Below are positions 42,893-51,711 of a DNA stretch of 59,416 nucleotides, one piece after another. The stretch comes from Bradyrhizobium jicamae (GTDB taxonomy: Bacteria > Pseudomonadota > Alphaproteobacteria > Rhizobiales > Xanthobacteraceae). Every line of letters begins with the position of its first letter. Positions within the stretch are counted from its first letter, which is position 1. The notes beneath the pieces were generated by a model. It searched no databases. It was not told the origin of the DNA and was given only the letters and a program-made list of their open reading frames with translations. A program made the translations under genes and the position numbers. The DNA lies in NCBI RefSeq assembly GCF_018130215.1, contig NZ_JAFCKQ010000051.1:1-59416 (forward strand). The letters are read 5' to 3'.

Positions 42893-43095
42893 CAGTGTTG
42901 CCGTCGCTGACGGCGCTTGCTGATTGCATCAAGCTCCCGTCGCGCCTCCTGTAACTCCGCCCTGATCTGCTCGCGCTTTCGAACCAGGTTGTCACGCTCG
43001 ACGATCAGGGATTCGGGCACCGCAATATCGCGTGCACAGCCGATGCAGACGAGCGCGCCCTCGCAATTGCCGGACATGCAGAAAGGACAGTTCAT
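42892..43095 (-). CDS. Small zinc-ribbon coiled-coil protein of the CHAT operon
   Basis: The 67-residue protein has a compact zinc ribbon (MNCPFCMSGNCEGALVCIGC: two CxxC pairs) followed by a charged helix (LIVERDNLVRKREQIRAELQ onward) that probably forms a coiled coil. It looks like a truncated cousin of the next gene's N-terminal half, without the membrane part. An in-frame TTG at 43104 would overlap the upstream stop; the ATG at 43095 is 5 nt after that stop. Probably cytosolic and a partner of the membrane ribbon protein. Confidence 0.7.
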   Translation of the reverse strand: MNCPFCMSGNCEGALVCIGCARDIAVPESLIVERDNLVRKREQIRAELQEARRELDAISKRRQRRQH

Positions 43096-43100
43096 CGCGT

Positions 43101-43589
43101 TCAAGGTGCAATCTTGAGAGCAAAGATCGTACTGCCGATTCGACCGTCGCTATCCTTCAGATCGACTCGGACGAGAAAATCGCCGGATGGAACTTCCGCA
43201 TCGGGCATGTCGACGCCTGACGGCTGCAGATACGCCTTGACGCGAGGCGTCAGGTCGACGTTCGGGGTTCGAAGAAAGGTGATCTTGACCGAGTCGACAT
43301 CGATTCTAGCGCCGCCGAAGGCCTCGAACTTCAGCTGAAGGTGTACCGGCGACCGTGTGGGTTGGGCGGGCGAGATAACTTCGATCTTCGGCGACCGGAG
43401 AATTCCCCGACGGTCGGCAACGACGGCTCCTTTCGGCGGCGGGAGCTTCGCTTCGTCGTCCGAAATCAGCCGCGTTGCCCATGCAGGGTCAAGGCCGAGC
43501 AACGTGATGGCCACCAGCACCACCACCCCCGGCAGCCGCAGCCTCCCTGACGTCTTCACGCGTGCTCGCTGCAGATTGGCAACCATCAT
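43101..43589 (-). CDS. Secreted small protein of the CHAT operon
   Basis: The 162-residue protein has a basic N-terminus and a hydrophobic signal segment (LRLPGVVVLVAITLLGLDPA), with probable cleavage near WATR. The mature part of about 120 residues is beta-rich (PKIEVISPAQPT, VHLQLKFEAFGG, FLVRVDLKDSDGRIGSTIFA), suggesting an Ig-like sandwich. I do not recognise a family. The ATG at 43589 overlaps the stop of the CHAT gene (ATGA) and has GGAGG 6 nt upstream, so the two should be made together and both exported. It is a candidate substrate, inhibitor or adaptor of the protease. Confidence 0.7.
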   Translation of the reverse strand: MMVANLQRARVKTSGRLRLPGVVVLVAITLLGLDPAWATRLISDDEAKLPPPKGAVVADRRGILRSPKIEVISPAQPTRSPVHLQLKFEAFGGARIDVDSVKITFLRTPNVDLTPRVKAYLQPSGVDMPDAEVPSGDFLVRVDLKDSDGRIGSTIFALKIAP

Positions 43590-46500
43590 CGAGCGCCTCC
43601 ATCCCCGATGATCGAATATGGCGCCCAGAACAAGGGATGGGCATAGGAGAATTCGGTCTTTCCCCCGTTCACGTAGCCGGGCCCGTCGACCAACGCCATC
43701 ATGGCCTGTCGCAATGCTTCGCCACGCGTGATCGCCTTGTCCTGCGCCTGCCGCCGGAAAAGGTCAGTGACGAGTTCGCGGGCAGATTGCGAGTGGACCG
43801 ACCAGTTCGTCACCAGCAAGGCACGCGTGCCGGCGTAGAAGAACGCCCGACCCAGCCCGGACGCAGCCTCGGCGCCGGCAGATGCCGCCGAGCCGCTGTT
43901 GCAAGCCGACAGCACGACCCAATCGGCATTGAGCTTCAGCGAAAGAATCTCATCCATTGTCAACAGGCCGTCGCCGTCGATGTCCGCGACCGACGGTGCC
44001 GAGAGTGCCAGCGCCGGCTGGGTCAGACCGTCCAGATCGCCAGGCAGCAGCCCGTGAGTCGCAAACGCTATCACCTTGACGTTCGAAAGATCGCTGGTCT
44101 CGACCTTCCGTTCATTGGCGTCCTTGCCAAGGTTGAGCACCTTCTCCGGATCGGCGTGCAATGCCAGCGCGATCGACCTGAGCTCCTCGGCGGTATCCGG
44201 AAGGCGCGGCAACATTCCGAGCTGCGCGCTCTCAACCCCTTCAAGATTTGGCTTGTTGCGCAGCTTCAGCATGACGCCGCGCGTGGTGCCGGAGGCGCTC
44301 GCCTCCTGGACCCAACTTGTGTCGGCTTCATCCGCCAATTGCTGGCGACTGAATATCGGATCGCCAAAGCCGACGAATTCCTGCCGCTGGCTCGTGACCG
44401 CCGGCAGTTTGCGGAGCGTCACCAGCGACGACGTGGACGGCACGCTGGTGACCGCATGTGTTCGCGCCAGCCACGGCACCTTCCTGTAGCTCGAGAACAG
44501 GGGATCGTCGTTCTGGTCCACCTCGGACGGTGCGGTCGGCAGCAGCGACATCGGCAACAGGCCAAGCGCCCCGTTGGTGATGACGATCAGGTTCTTCGCG
44601 GGCTTCCAGTCCGCTTCGGACGGCTTCAGCAGGGTTGAATAGAGCCCATAGGCCCGCTTCAGATCGAACGGTGGAATGTCGGAAATGATTGCGGCATTCG
44701 GCTCGAGGCTCTCGCGCAGCTTCGCTACCGTCGCATTGACATCGCCGAGCGTCGTGTCAAGGGACGAGAATTGCACCGCCTTGTCCCTGGACAAGACCCA
44801 CAGGAAGCTACTGAACCTCCCGAAGTAGAAGGAGAGGATCACCTCATCGTCGCGCAGAAGTTTTTGCGTTTCCGACGGTGTCGAAAGCGGTGGTCGCGTC
44901 AGGCTGCTGTATTCAGGGAATTTTTTCGCGATCTGCTGCAGCGTTTGCGACCTGGTTTGCTTCAACCGCGCGATTTCTGCCTGCGTTCGTGCAAGCGCGG
45001 ATCCGTCGCGCTCGGATGCGGGCAAACTCAAAAGGTTGTTCAGCGTTCCGACGGCAGCGCCGATCTCCTTTTCACTATCCTGCGCCGATCTCACCAGTTC
45101 CGCGAGAGCGCTGTCCTTTGCCCTCTCACGAAGGGATGAGGCCTGCAGCGCCCTCTGCACGGCCTGCCCACGCAAGACATCCGCATAGCCGAACGTCTGA
45201 TCGATCTCGGCCGCAGTCGCGAGCGATGGGTTGCGGCTCAGAACCCGGAGATAGATTTCGATGATCAGCCGGACCCGGCCCTCCTGGGCCGCGGCGGTCG
45301 CTCCGCTATCGTCGTCGCCCGGCGGATTGTCGGAACTCAGCAGCGCCGGTATCACGGCCCGGAAATCCGTCAGAGCCCCACTGGTGTTGTTGGCGCGCGC
45401 CTCGGCGATCGCGACGAACCCGCGCGCCGTGAGCGTATTCAGGCTGTTGTCGCCTGATCTCTGTCGCTCACGTTCATAGGATCGCTGGGCGATATCGAGG
45501 GCATCTCCCGCCTTTCCCTCCATGAGCAAAACCGAAACGCGCGCCAGCCCGCCCGATACGAAGGCGCGCCGAGCCGGTTCCCATTTGGCGGTCAAGGCGT
45601 CGATCTGGTCGTACAGGCGCGCGGCCGCGGCGTAGTTTCGTTCCATATTCAGAATCTGTGCAAGGAACAGCTGCGCATGGACCAGTTGCGCCGAGTCGGT
45701 CGCGTAACCGAGCCCCGCAAAGATCGCGATCACCTCTCGCTGCAGCCTCTCCGCTTCGGCGTACCGACCTTGCTCCTGCAGGACGTACACGAGCACTTCG
45801 AGCACCCCGGCGGTATCTGCGTGAAACTTACCGGACTTGCTCAGCCGACTGAGCAGGGCGCGCCTCACATCGGCTTCGCCCTCGCCGACCCGCCCTTGCT
45901 TGACCTTGACCCGCCCTTCAAGAGCGAGCGCCCAATCCGAAAACCTTTCCAGTTCGCCTTCGGACGGCTTGGACTCCCATTGCGCAACGGTCTTCAGCGC
46001 GCTGAGATAGAAGATCGAAGCCTTGTGATAGGCGGCCTCCGCATCCGGATAGCGGCCGCGAGCCTCGTCGACCCGGGCGTTCCCGTCCTCGACAAGGGCT
46101 TGCCAGCTCATTCCATAGACGGGAAAAACCGGCCATCGCTGCGCTTCCGCCAGCAACGCGCGATTCTTGGCGACATAGCTTTCGGCGGTGCCGAGATCGC
46201 CATTTCTGAGAGAGCCGACGGCGATTGCATAATGCAGGCCGAACAACTTGCCCTTCTTTTGCTTTGCGAATGCCGAAAGCTGCTTCGCAAGCAAGGCGTT
46301 GGCGCGCTTGTGCTGGCCGACGTCGCGCAGGCGACGCATCAGAAGTTGTTCGTAGCGACTGCCGAGATTGGCATAGTCTGCGCCCGCCTCGTTGCTGACC
46401 GCCAGCTCTGCATCATCGAGGGCGTCGGCGCGACCAAGCAGCGTTCTTGCCTGGGCACGCTTGTAATAGAAGGCGGCCAGGTCAGGTCCCTTCAGATTTG

Positions 46501-46945
46501 CCGGAACCGGCTCGTCGGCGGTCGCCGCCTGGGTCGCAATCGCGGTGGGATCCGGCTTTTGCTGATCGAGGATCGCGGTGATGTCGTCGACGTTTCGCGG
46601 CGGCGCGACCAGCGCAGGGGCACCGCTTTTGGCGGAGCCAGGGTCCGGCTGTGCGGGGACGGGAACGGTCGACAGCTTGTCGGCAGAGAACAGCGGCGCT
46701 TTCGGGTGGGCCGCGATCATCGCACTCTTGGCGCAGGCGCCGACGATCGACCTCGCCCTCGAGAAACAGGCCTCGTGTGTTCCGCCGTTCTGCCGACAAG
46801 CCATATAGGCGGGCCTGCCGGAGCTGTTGCGGCAGTTTTCAATCGCCTGATTGAGCTCCAGCGCGCGGCTTGTTTGCGGAAGCAGCACTTGTCCGGCAAT
46901 GAACACTGCAATGACAAGACAAAAGCGGGCAGCGATGAAACGCAT
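43586..46945 (-). CDS. Secreted TPR-CHAT (caspase-like) protease
   Basis: The 1119-residue protein has a signal peptide (MRFIAARFCLVIAVFIAGQV to about SRALE) and a small four-Cys segment (ENCRNSS, YMACRQ, EACFSR, GACAKS). A long helical TPR region (about 150-700) and a C-terminal CHAT domain (about 720-1119) follow. The CHAT catalytic pair is His964 in AFATHGLLPGDLDGL and Cys1015 in VVLSACNSG, as in clan CD proteases. Between them is DIDGDGLLTMDE (988-999), a perfect EF-hand loop. The ATG at 46945 has GGGG 6 nt upstream, while upstream starts lack one. First of four overlapping genes. Substrate unknown. Confidence 0.88.
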   Translation of the reverse strand: MRFIAARFCLVIAVFIAGQVLLPQTSRALELNQAIENCRNSSGRPAYMACRQNGGTHEACFSRARSIVGACAKSAMIAAHPKAPLFSADKLSTVPVPAQPDPGSAKSGAPALVAPPRNVDDITAILDQQKPDPTAIATQAATADEPVPANLKGPDLAAFYYKRAQARTLLGRADALDDAELAVSNEAGADYANLGSRYEQLLMRRLRDVGQHKRANALLAKQLSAFAKQKKGKLFGLHYAIAVGSLRNGDLGTAESYVAKNRALLAEAQRWPVFPVYGMSWQALVEDGNARVDEARGRYPDAEAAYHKASIFYLSALKTVAQWESKPSEGELERFSDWALALEGRVKVKQGRVGEGEADVRRALLSRLSKSGKFHADTAGVLEVLVYVLQEQGRYAEAERLQREVIAIFAGLGYATDSAQLVHAQLFLAQILNMERNYAAAARLYDQIDALTAKWEPARRAFVSGGLARVSVLLMEGKAGDALDIAQRSYERERQRSGDNSLNTLTARGFVAIAEARANNTSGALTDFRAVIPALLSSDNPPGDDDSGATAAAQEGRVRLIIEIYLRVLSRNPSLATAAEIDQTFGYADVLRGQAVQRALQASSLRERAKDSALAELVRSAQDSEKEIGAAVGTLNNLLSLPASERDGSALARTQAEIARLKQTRSQTLQQIAKKFPEYSSLTRPPLSTPSETQKLLRDDEVILSFYFGRFSSFLWVLSRDKAVQFSSLDTTLGDVNATVAKLRESLEPNAAIISDIPPFDLKRAYGLYSTLLKPSEADWKPAKNLIVITNGALGLLPMSLLPTAPSEVDQNDDPLFSSYRKVPWLARTHAVTSVPSTSSLVTLRKLPAVTSQRQEFVGFGDPIFSRQQLADEADTSWVQEASASGTTRGVMLKLRNKPNLEGVESAQLGMLPRLPDTAEELRSIALALHADPEKVLNLGKDANERKVETSDLSNVKVIAFATHGLLPGDLDGLTQPALALSAPSVADIDGDGLLTMDEILSLKLNADWVVLSACNSGSAASAGAEAASGLGRAFFYAGTRALLVTNWSVHSQSARELVTDLFRRQAQDKAITRGEALRQAMMALVDGPGYVNGGKTEFSYAHPLFWAPYSIIGDGGAR

Positions 46946-47200
46946 GACCAGCCCCATCAATGAATTGATTATGCGACCGTCTTGAGCTCTTTCCAGCGCC
47001 GGCGTCCACGCTGGAGCGCCTGACTTATTCCTTCAAAAACAGCATCTTGCTCCGAAATACAGCCCATCAAACCGCATTGGATGAGCGAAAGCAAGCCGGG
47101 TTTGACCGGTGTCGGGCCCAGCTTTCGTATAACCGGACGCAGACAGGGGGACCGCGAGTGTCGTTGCGTGCTGCAGGGAGAATCTGCGACCGCCGCGCCG

Positions 47201-48277
47201 TCAGGCGATGAAGTGAGGATCTTCGGCGATGAAGTTCATCGCCGTGACCTCGCGCTCGTGCTCCGACTCCGGATCGACCGGGCGATTGTTGGTAGCGCGG
47301 TCGATGAACACCCGTGCCGAGGCCTGCCAGGTGTGGAGGGCGGCGAAATCGACACAGGCCTGCCGCGGGATGCTCAGCGCTTCCATGCAGGCATGCTGCA
47401 GATCGTCGTCGAGCACGCCAACCGGCGCGGCACCGATCACGTCGCGGGGACCGGTGACCGGAAAAGCGGCAACCGGCAATCCGCTGGCCAGCGCCTCGAG
47501 CAGCACGAGGCCGAACGTGTCGGTCCGGCTCGGGAAAACGAACACATCGGCGGCGGCATAGATTTCGGCCAGCTCCTCGCCATGACGCGCCCCGAGGAAC
47601 ACGGCTTCCGGAAACTTCCGCTCCAGTGCCGCACGCGCCGGCCCATCGCCAACCACGACCTTGGTGCCCGGCAGATCGAGCGCAAGGAAAGCCTCGAGGT
47701 TCTTTTCCACCGCGATGCGGCCGACGCTCAGATACACCGGCTGCGGCAAGCAAAGATCGACATCACGCGGATGGAACAGCGTGGTATCGACGCCGCGCGA
47801 CCACAGCACCACGTTGCGGAAGCCGCGCTGACGGAGCTCGGCGGCCAGCGCAGGGGTTGCGGCCATCACCGCCTGGCCCGGCTTGTGGAACCAGCGCAGC
47901 ATGCGCCACACCCAGCCCTCCGGGATCGGCGACCGCGCCGAGACGTATTCGGGAAAACGGGTGTGGAAGCTGGTCGTGAACGGCAGGCCGCGCCTGCGGC
48001 AGTAGCGACGGACCAAAAGGCCGATCGGACCTTCGGTCGCGATGTGGATACTGTCGGGCTTCGCCGCCTCGATCAGTTTCGCGATCTTCGCTGGGCTCGG
48101 CAGGGCCAGCCGCAGATCGCGATAGCTCGGCATAGCGAAGGTACGGAACGAGTCCGGCGTCAGGAAAGTCACCTCGACGCCGAGCGACTTCGCCGCCTGT
48201 GCCATCGTGGTCAGCGTGCGGACAACCCCGTTGACCTGGGGATGCCACGCATCGGTCGCGACCAGGATGTGCGTCAT
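47201..48277 (-). CDS. GT4 family glycosyltransferase
   Basis: The 358-residue GT-B enzyme has the N-terminal DAWHPQVNGVVRTLTTMA loop, SFHTRFPEYVSARSPI, the donor-site YLSVGRIAVEKNLEAFL and the EX7E-type segment PSRTDTFGLVLLEALASGLP. It resembles the glycolipid-forming GT4 enzymes of Agrobacterium and relatives, so a lipid or lipid-linked acceptor is plausible. Its ATG overlaps the stop of the LpxH-like gene by 4 bp, so they form a coupled pair. No surrounding sugar-nucleotide genes are close enough to identify the donor. Confidence 0.87.
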   Translation of the reverse strand: MTHILVATDAWHPQVNGVVRTLTTMAQAAKSLGVEVTFLTPDSFRTFAMPSYRDLRLALPSPAKIAKLIEAAKPDSIHIATEGPIGLLVRRYCRRRGLPFTTSFHTRFPEYVSARSPIPEGWVWRMLRWFHKPGQAVMAATPALAAELRQRGFRNVVLWSRGVDTTLFHPRDVDLCLPQPVYLSVGRIAVEKNLEAFLALDLPGTKVVVGDGPARAALERKFPEAVFLGARHGEELAEIYAAADVFVFPSRTDTFGLVLLEALASGLPVAAFPVTGPRDVIGAAPVGVLDDDLQHACMEALSIPRQACVDFAALHTWQASARVFIDRATNNRPVDPESEHEREVTAMNFIAEDPHFIA

Positions 48278-49086
48278 GCAGCGCGTGCCGTCACTCGCGG
48301 AACCGGGGCAATGCTGCGCACCGGATCGGTCCAGGTGATGATCTCGAAGTGACCGTCCTCGTGCTCGGCGAGCGCGGTGCAGCTCTCAACCCAGTCGCCG
48401 CAATTCATGTAGCGGATGCCATGCTCGTCGTGGATGGTCGCGTAGTGGATGTGGCCGCAGATCACGCCATCGCAGCCATGGCGCCGCGCCTCGCCGGCGA
48501 GCGTCGATTCGAACGCGCCGATATAATTCACCGCCTTCTTGACCTTCAGCTTGGCCCATTGCGACAGCGACCAGTAGGGCACGCCGAACATCTTGCGGAA
48601 GAAGTTGACGAAGCGGTTCATCTGGATCGCGAAGTCGTAGGCCTTGTCGCCGAGATGGGCGAGCCAGCGTGCGTTCTGCACCACGAGGTCGAAGATGTCG
48701 CCGTGGATCACCAGATAGCGCTTGCCGTCGGCGCCGGTGTGGACCGTGTTCTCCACCACGTCGATGCCGCCGAAATGCGTGCCGTAGTACTTGCGGAGGA
48801 ACTCGTCGTGGTTGCCGGGGACGTAGATCACCTTGGCGCCCTTGCGCGCCTTGCGCAGCATCTTCTGCACGAAATCGTTATGCGTCTGCGGCCAGTACCA
48901 ATTCGACTTCAGCGCCCAGCCGTCGACGATATCGCCTACCAGATAGATCGTGTCGGCATCGTGAGAGCGGAGGAAATCCAGCAGACGGTCGGCTTGCGAA
49001 CCGCGGGCTCCGAGATGAACGTCGGAGATGAACAAAGTGCGAAAGTGCCGCTCGGGGCTCTCTTCGCTCAAGGAGTCACTTCCCAT
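48274..49086 (-). CDS. UDP-2,3-diacylglucosamine pyrophosphatase-like metallophosphoesterase
   Basis: The 270-residue protein has the calcineurin-like metal motifs FISDVHLG, VGDIVDGW, VPGNHDEF, VIHGDIFD and CGHIHYA. This arrangement is that of LpxH-like enzymes (lipid A synthesis) and related alphaproteobacterial phosphoesterases. Many Hyphomicrobiales use LpxI for the lipid A step, so this paralogue could act on another glycolipid, in line with its coupling to a GT4 gene. The start MGSDSLSEES at 49086 is chosen because upstream residues are not conserved-looking. Confidence 0.87.
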   Translation of the reverse strand: MGSDSLSEESPERHFRTLFISDVHLGARGSQADRLLDFLRSHDADTIYLVGDIVDGWALKSNWYWPQTHNDFVQKMLRKARKGAKVIYVPGNHDEFLRKYYGTHFGGIDVVENTVHTGADGKRYLVIHGDIFDLVVQNARWLAHLGDKAYDFAIQMNRFVNFFRKMFGVPYWSLSQWAKLKVKKAVNYIGAFESTLAGEARRHGCDGVICGHIHYATIHDEHGIRYMNCGDWVESCTALAEHEDGHFEIITWTDPVRSIAPVPRVTARAA

Positions 49087-49277
49087 GCCTGTGCACCTAC
49101 AAGATTCCTGTGACAAGGCGATGACGATCCCCGCGACCCAAGGCCCCACAAAGAGTTAACGAGAATCAGTTGCACGCCCCATCACTGCCGATAACAGCGC
49201 GATGCGACAATCTGGCGACATGGGACCCGCCCTGTGTGCGGAACATGTGACGTGTTGCGCGAAACCGACGCGTTATG

Positions 49278-49373
49278 CGTAGCCCGGATGGAGCGAAGCG
49301 CAATCCGGGACTGTATCCGCGGATCAACATCGGGCGCGCGGGCGCGTGACCCGTCGGCTCCATCCGGGCTACG
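49278..49373. repeat. 96-bp element with perfect 17-bp inverted ends
   Basis: CGTAGCCCGGATGGAGC (49278-49294) and its exact complement (49357-49373) enclose a core with AGCGCAATCCGGGA. This is a well-known kind of proteobacterial intergenic repeat. It ends 5 bp after the thiD stop and fills part of the 292-bp gap 49087-49378, where I see no gene. Confidence 0.85.
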
Positions 49374-49378
49374 GAGCC

Positions 49379-50176
49379 TCAATAATACTTGTGAAAATGA
49401 TGCACAGGTCCGTGACCATGCCCGACAGCGAAACGATCTGCCGCCGCGATCGCATCCGTGATCCACGCCTTGGCGTTGCGCACAGCGCTCTCGAGCTCGT
49501 CGCCCCTGGCAAGGCCCGCGGCGATCGCCGACGACAACGAGCAGCCGGTCCCGTGCGTGTTTGGCGTAGCGACGCGCGGCGCTGACAGTGCGACAACGCG
49601 CGCGCCGTCGAACAGATAATCGATGCTCTCGGCGCCCGTGCCGTGGCCGCCCTTGATCAGCACCGCGCGACAGCCCAGCGCCAGCAGGCGCCTGCCCTGG
49701 CTCTCGACAGCGGCCTCGTTCCCGGCGACGGGCTCGCTCAGCAGCGCCGCCGCCTCGGGCAGGTTCGGCGTGATCAACGACGCCAACGGAAACAGCCTCG
49801 TCTTCAGTGCATCGACCGCCCCGGCTGCGAGCAGGCGATCGCCCGAGGTCGCAACCATCACCGGATCGAGCACGACATGCCGCGGTGACCAGCGCGCCAG
49901 CCCGTCGGCGATGGCCGCGATGGTCTCGGCCTGCGCCACCATGCCGATCTTGACCGCACCGACGGCAAGGTCTGCGAAGACTGCGTCGATCTGCGCGGCG
50001 ACGAAGACGGCCGGAACCGGGTGAATGGCGCTGACACCGGTGGTGTTCTGGGCCGTCAGCGCCGTGATCACGGAGGCGCCGTAGACGCCGAGCGCGGCAA
50101 AGCTCTTCAGGTCGGCCTGGATGCCCGCGCCTCCAGAGGAGTCCGAGCCCGCAATGGTCAGCGCGATCGGCGTCAT
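49379..50176 (-). CDS. thiD: Hydroxymethylpyrimidine/phosphomethylpyrimidine kinase ThiD
   Basis: The 265-residue ribokinase-fold enzyme starts MTPIALTIAGSDSSGGAGIQ and has the substrate loop ADLKSFAALGVYGASVITAL. It also has LDPVMVATSGDRLL and the anion-hole motif TPNTHGTGCSLSSAIAAGLA, with GTGC as in ThiD. It phosphorylates HMP and HMP-P in thiamine biosynthesis. No other thi gene or TPP riboswitch is visible nearby. A short tail rich in His (HGHGPVHHFHKYY) ends the protein. Confidence 0.95.
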   Translation of the reverse strand: MTPIALTIAGSDSSGGAGIQADLKSFAALGVYGASVITALTAQNTTGVSAIHPVPAVFVAAQIDAVFADLAVGAVKIGMVAQAETIAAIADGLARWSPRHVVLDPVMVATSGDRLLAAGAVDALKTRLFPLASLITPNLPEAAALLSEPVAGNEAAVESQGRRLLALGCRAVLIKGGHGTGAESIDYLFDGARVVALSAPRVATPNTHGTGCSLSSAIAAGLARGDELESAVRNAKAWITDAIAAADRFAVGHGHGPVHHFHKYY

Positions 50177-50352
50177 TTCGCTGCGCCCATGGCTGGTGGG
50201 AACGGGATCATGACCTGTCCTAGCGCGGGCGCCTGCCGGCGGCAAGTTTGCTTGGATTTGCCGTGACTTGCCTCTCGTTCTTCCTGCACTTGGCCTTGCC
50301 TTGGTGGCCTGTTTTTGGCCTATAGTCGCGGAAATCCCCGGAGACGACAGCG

Positions 50353-50598
50353 ATGGTTCCCTTCTTCGTCCAGATCAAATGCAAGCTAGGCCAGTCCTAC
50401 ACCGTCGCCAACGCTTTGGCGGAGGCCGAGATTGCGTCGGAGATCTATTCCACCGCGGGCAACTACGATCTCCTCGTCAAGTTCTATGTCGACCACGACA
50501 CCGACATCGGCCATTTCATCAACGAGAAGGTGCAGGTGATCCCGGGTATCCAGGACACCCTCACCATCATTACCTTCAAGGCGTTCGGCGCGAAGTAG
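50353..50598 (+). CDS. Stand-alone Lrp/AsnC ligand-binding (RAM) domain protein
   Basis: The 81-residue protein is just the alpha/beta ligand-binding domain of Lrp/AsnC regulators (MVPFFVQIKCKLGQSYTVAN, STAGNYDLLVKFYV, GIQDTLTIITFKAF). It lacks the helix-turn-helix. Such proteins form ring oligomers and may bind amino acids or modulate full-length Lrp proteins. CGGAG lies upstream of the ATG. It converges with the cytochrome c gene 20 nt downstream. Confidence 0.88.
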   Translation: MVPFFVQIKCKLGQSYTVANALAEAEIASEIYSTAGNYDLLVKFYVDHDTDIGHFINEKVQVIPGIQDTLTIITFKAFGAK

Positions 50599-50617
50599 CC
50601 GCCCGGACTCGTCGGCC

Positions 50618-51547
50618 TCAGGATTCCTTTTCCGGCTTCTTCGGCTTCGGCGGTCCCTCGACCGGCGGCAGCGACTTAATGTAGTCGGCGATCGCGTCGC
50701 GATCTTCACCTGAAAGCTGAGAGGTGTTGCGGATCACGCGCACCATCGATCCGCCCGCGCTGTCGCCATCCGGCGTCTGCCCGGTCTCGAGGAAATAGGC
50801 GATATCCTTCGCGCTCCAGTCCGACAGCCCCTTCTGCGTGATGTTGGGCACCCAGCCCTCGCCTTCCGGATTCGGCCCGCCGGCAAAGCGCTGCGCGCTG
50901 ATGATGCCGCCGAGAAAATTCCGCGGGCTGTGGCACTCGGCGCAATGGCCGAAGCTGTTGACGAGATAGGCACCGCGATTCCACTGCGCCGAGCGGCCGG
51001 CATCGGCGACGAACGGCTTGCCGTCCATGAACAGCCATTTCCAGACACCGATATCGCGGCGGATGTTGAACGGAAACGGCACGTCATGGTCACGAACCTT
51101 GCCGGCGACCGGTGGCAGCGTCTTCAGATAGGCAAACAGGTCCCTGACGTCCGCGAGCCTGGCATGCTGATAAGAGGTATAGGGAAACGCCGGGAAGAAA
51201 TGCGTCCCCGCTGGCGACGTGCCCTTCATCAGCGCGGTCACGAAATCGGCCTCGCTCCAGCGGCCGATACCGTCATCGGGATCGGGCGAGATGTTCGGTG
51301 CGTAAAAGGTGCCGAACGGCGACGGGATCGCGAGCCCTCCGCCGAGCCTCAAGCGATCATCCTGCTTCGGCACGGCATGGCAGGAGGAACATCCTCCGGC
51401 GTTGAACGTTGTGAGGCCGTTGGCGGGGTTGGGCTGGTAGGCGGGCAGCGCGTCAGCCGCAATGGTCGCGGGGATCGTCAACCACCAGAACAGGCCGAAG
51501 CCGGCGGCGCCGGCCGCCACGGCGAGGAGGAGGATTCGTCGCAGCAT
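50618..51547 (-). CDS. Membrane-anchored dihaem cytochrome c
   Basis: The 309-residue protein has an N-terminal anchor or signal (LLLAVAAGAAGFGLFWWLTI) and two c-type haem sites, CSSCH (about 53-57) and CAECH. Likely Met ligands lie in the segments after each. The domain layout (two tandem cytochrome c folds, with NPANGLTTFNAGGCSSCHAV) resembles the cytochrome subunit of membrane-bound aldehyde/alcohol dehydrogenases. Here it is alone, so the donor is unknown; the orphan molybdoenzyme 1.2 kb away is one possibility. The C-terminus is Pro/Lys-rich. Confidence 0.88.
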   Translation of the reverse strand: MLRRILLLAVAAGAAGFGLFWWLTIPATIAADALPAYQPNPANGLTTFNAGGCSSCHAVPKQDDRLRLGGGLAIPSPFGTFYAPNISPDPDDGIGRWSEADFVTALMKGTSPAGTHFFPAFPYTSYQHARLADVRDLFAYLKTLPPVAGKVRDHDVPFPFNIRRDIGVWKWLFMDGKPFVADAGRSAQWNRGAYLVNSFGHCAECHSPRNFLGGIISAQRFAGGPNPEGEGWVPNITQKGLSDWSAKDIAYFLETGQTPDGDSAGGSMVRVIRNTSQLSGEDRDAIADYIKSLPPVEGPPKPKKPEKES

Positions 51548-51711
51548 TCACTGATCCGTCATTGGCGCTTTCAAGGGTGCGGCCAGTATGACCACAGGCG
51601 GGCGGATAAGCTTCCATGAAATTTCTCGCCTTCACCGCCATTCCGGGAATAAATCCGCAAGTCTGCTGTTTTGAGACTGACACAACGCGTGACGTCAACA
51701 GGGAGAGACCC

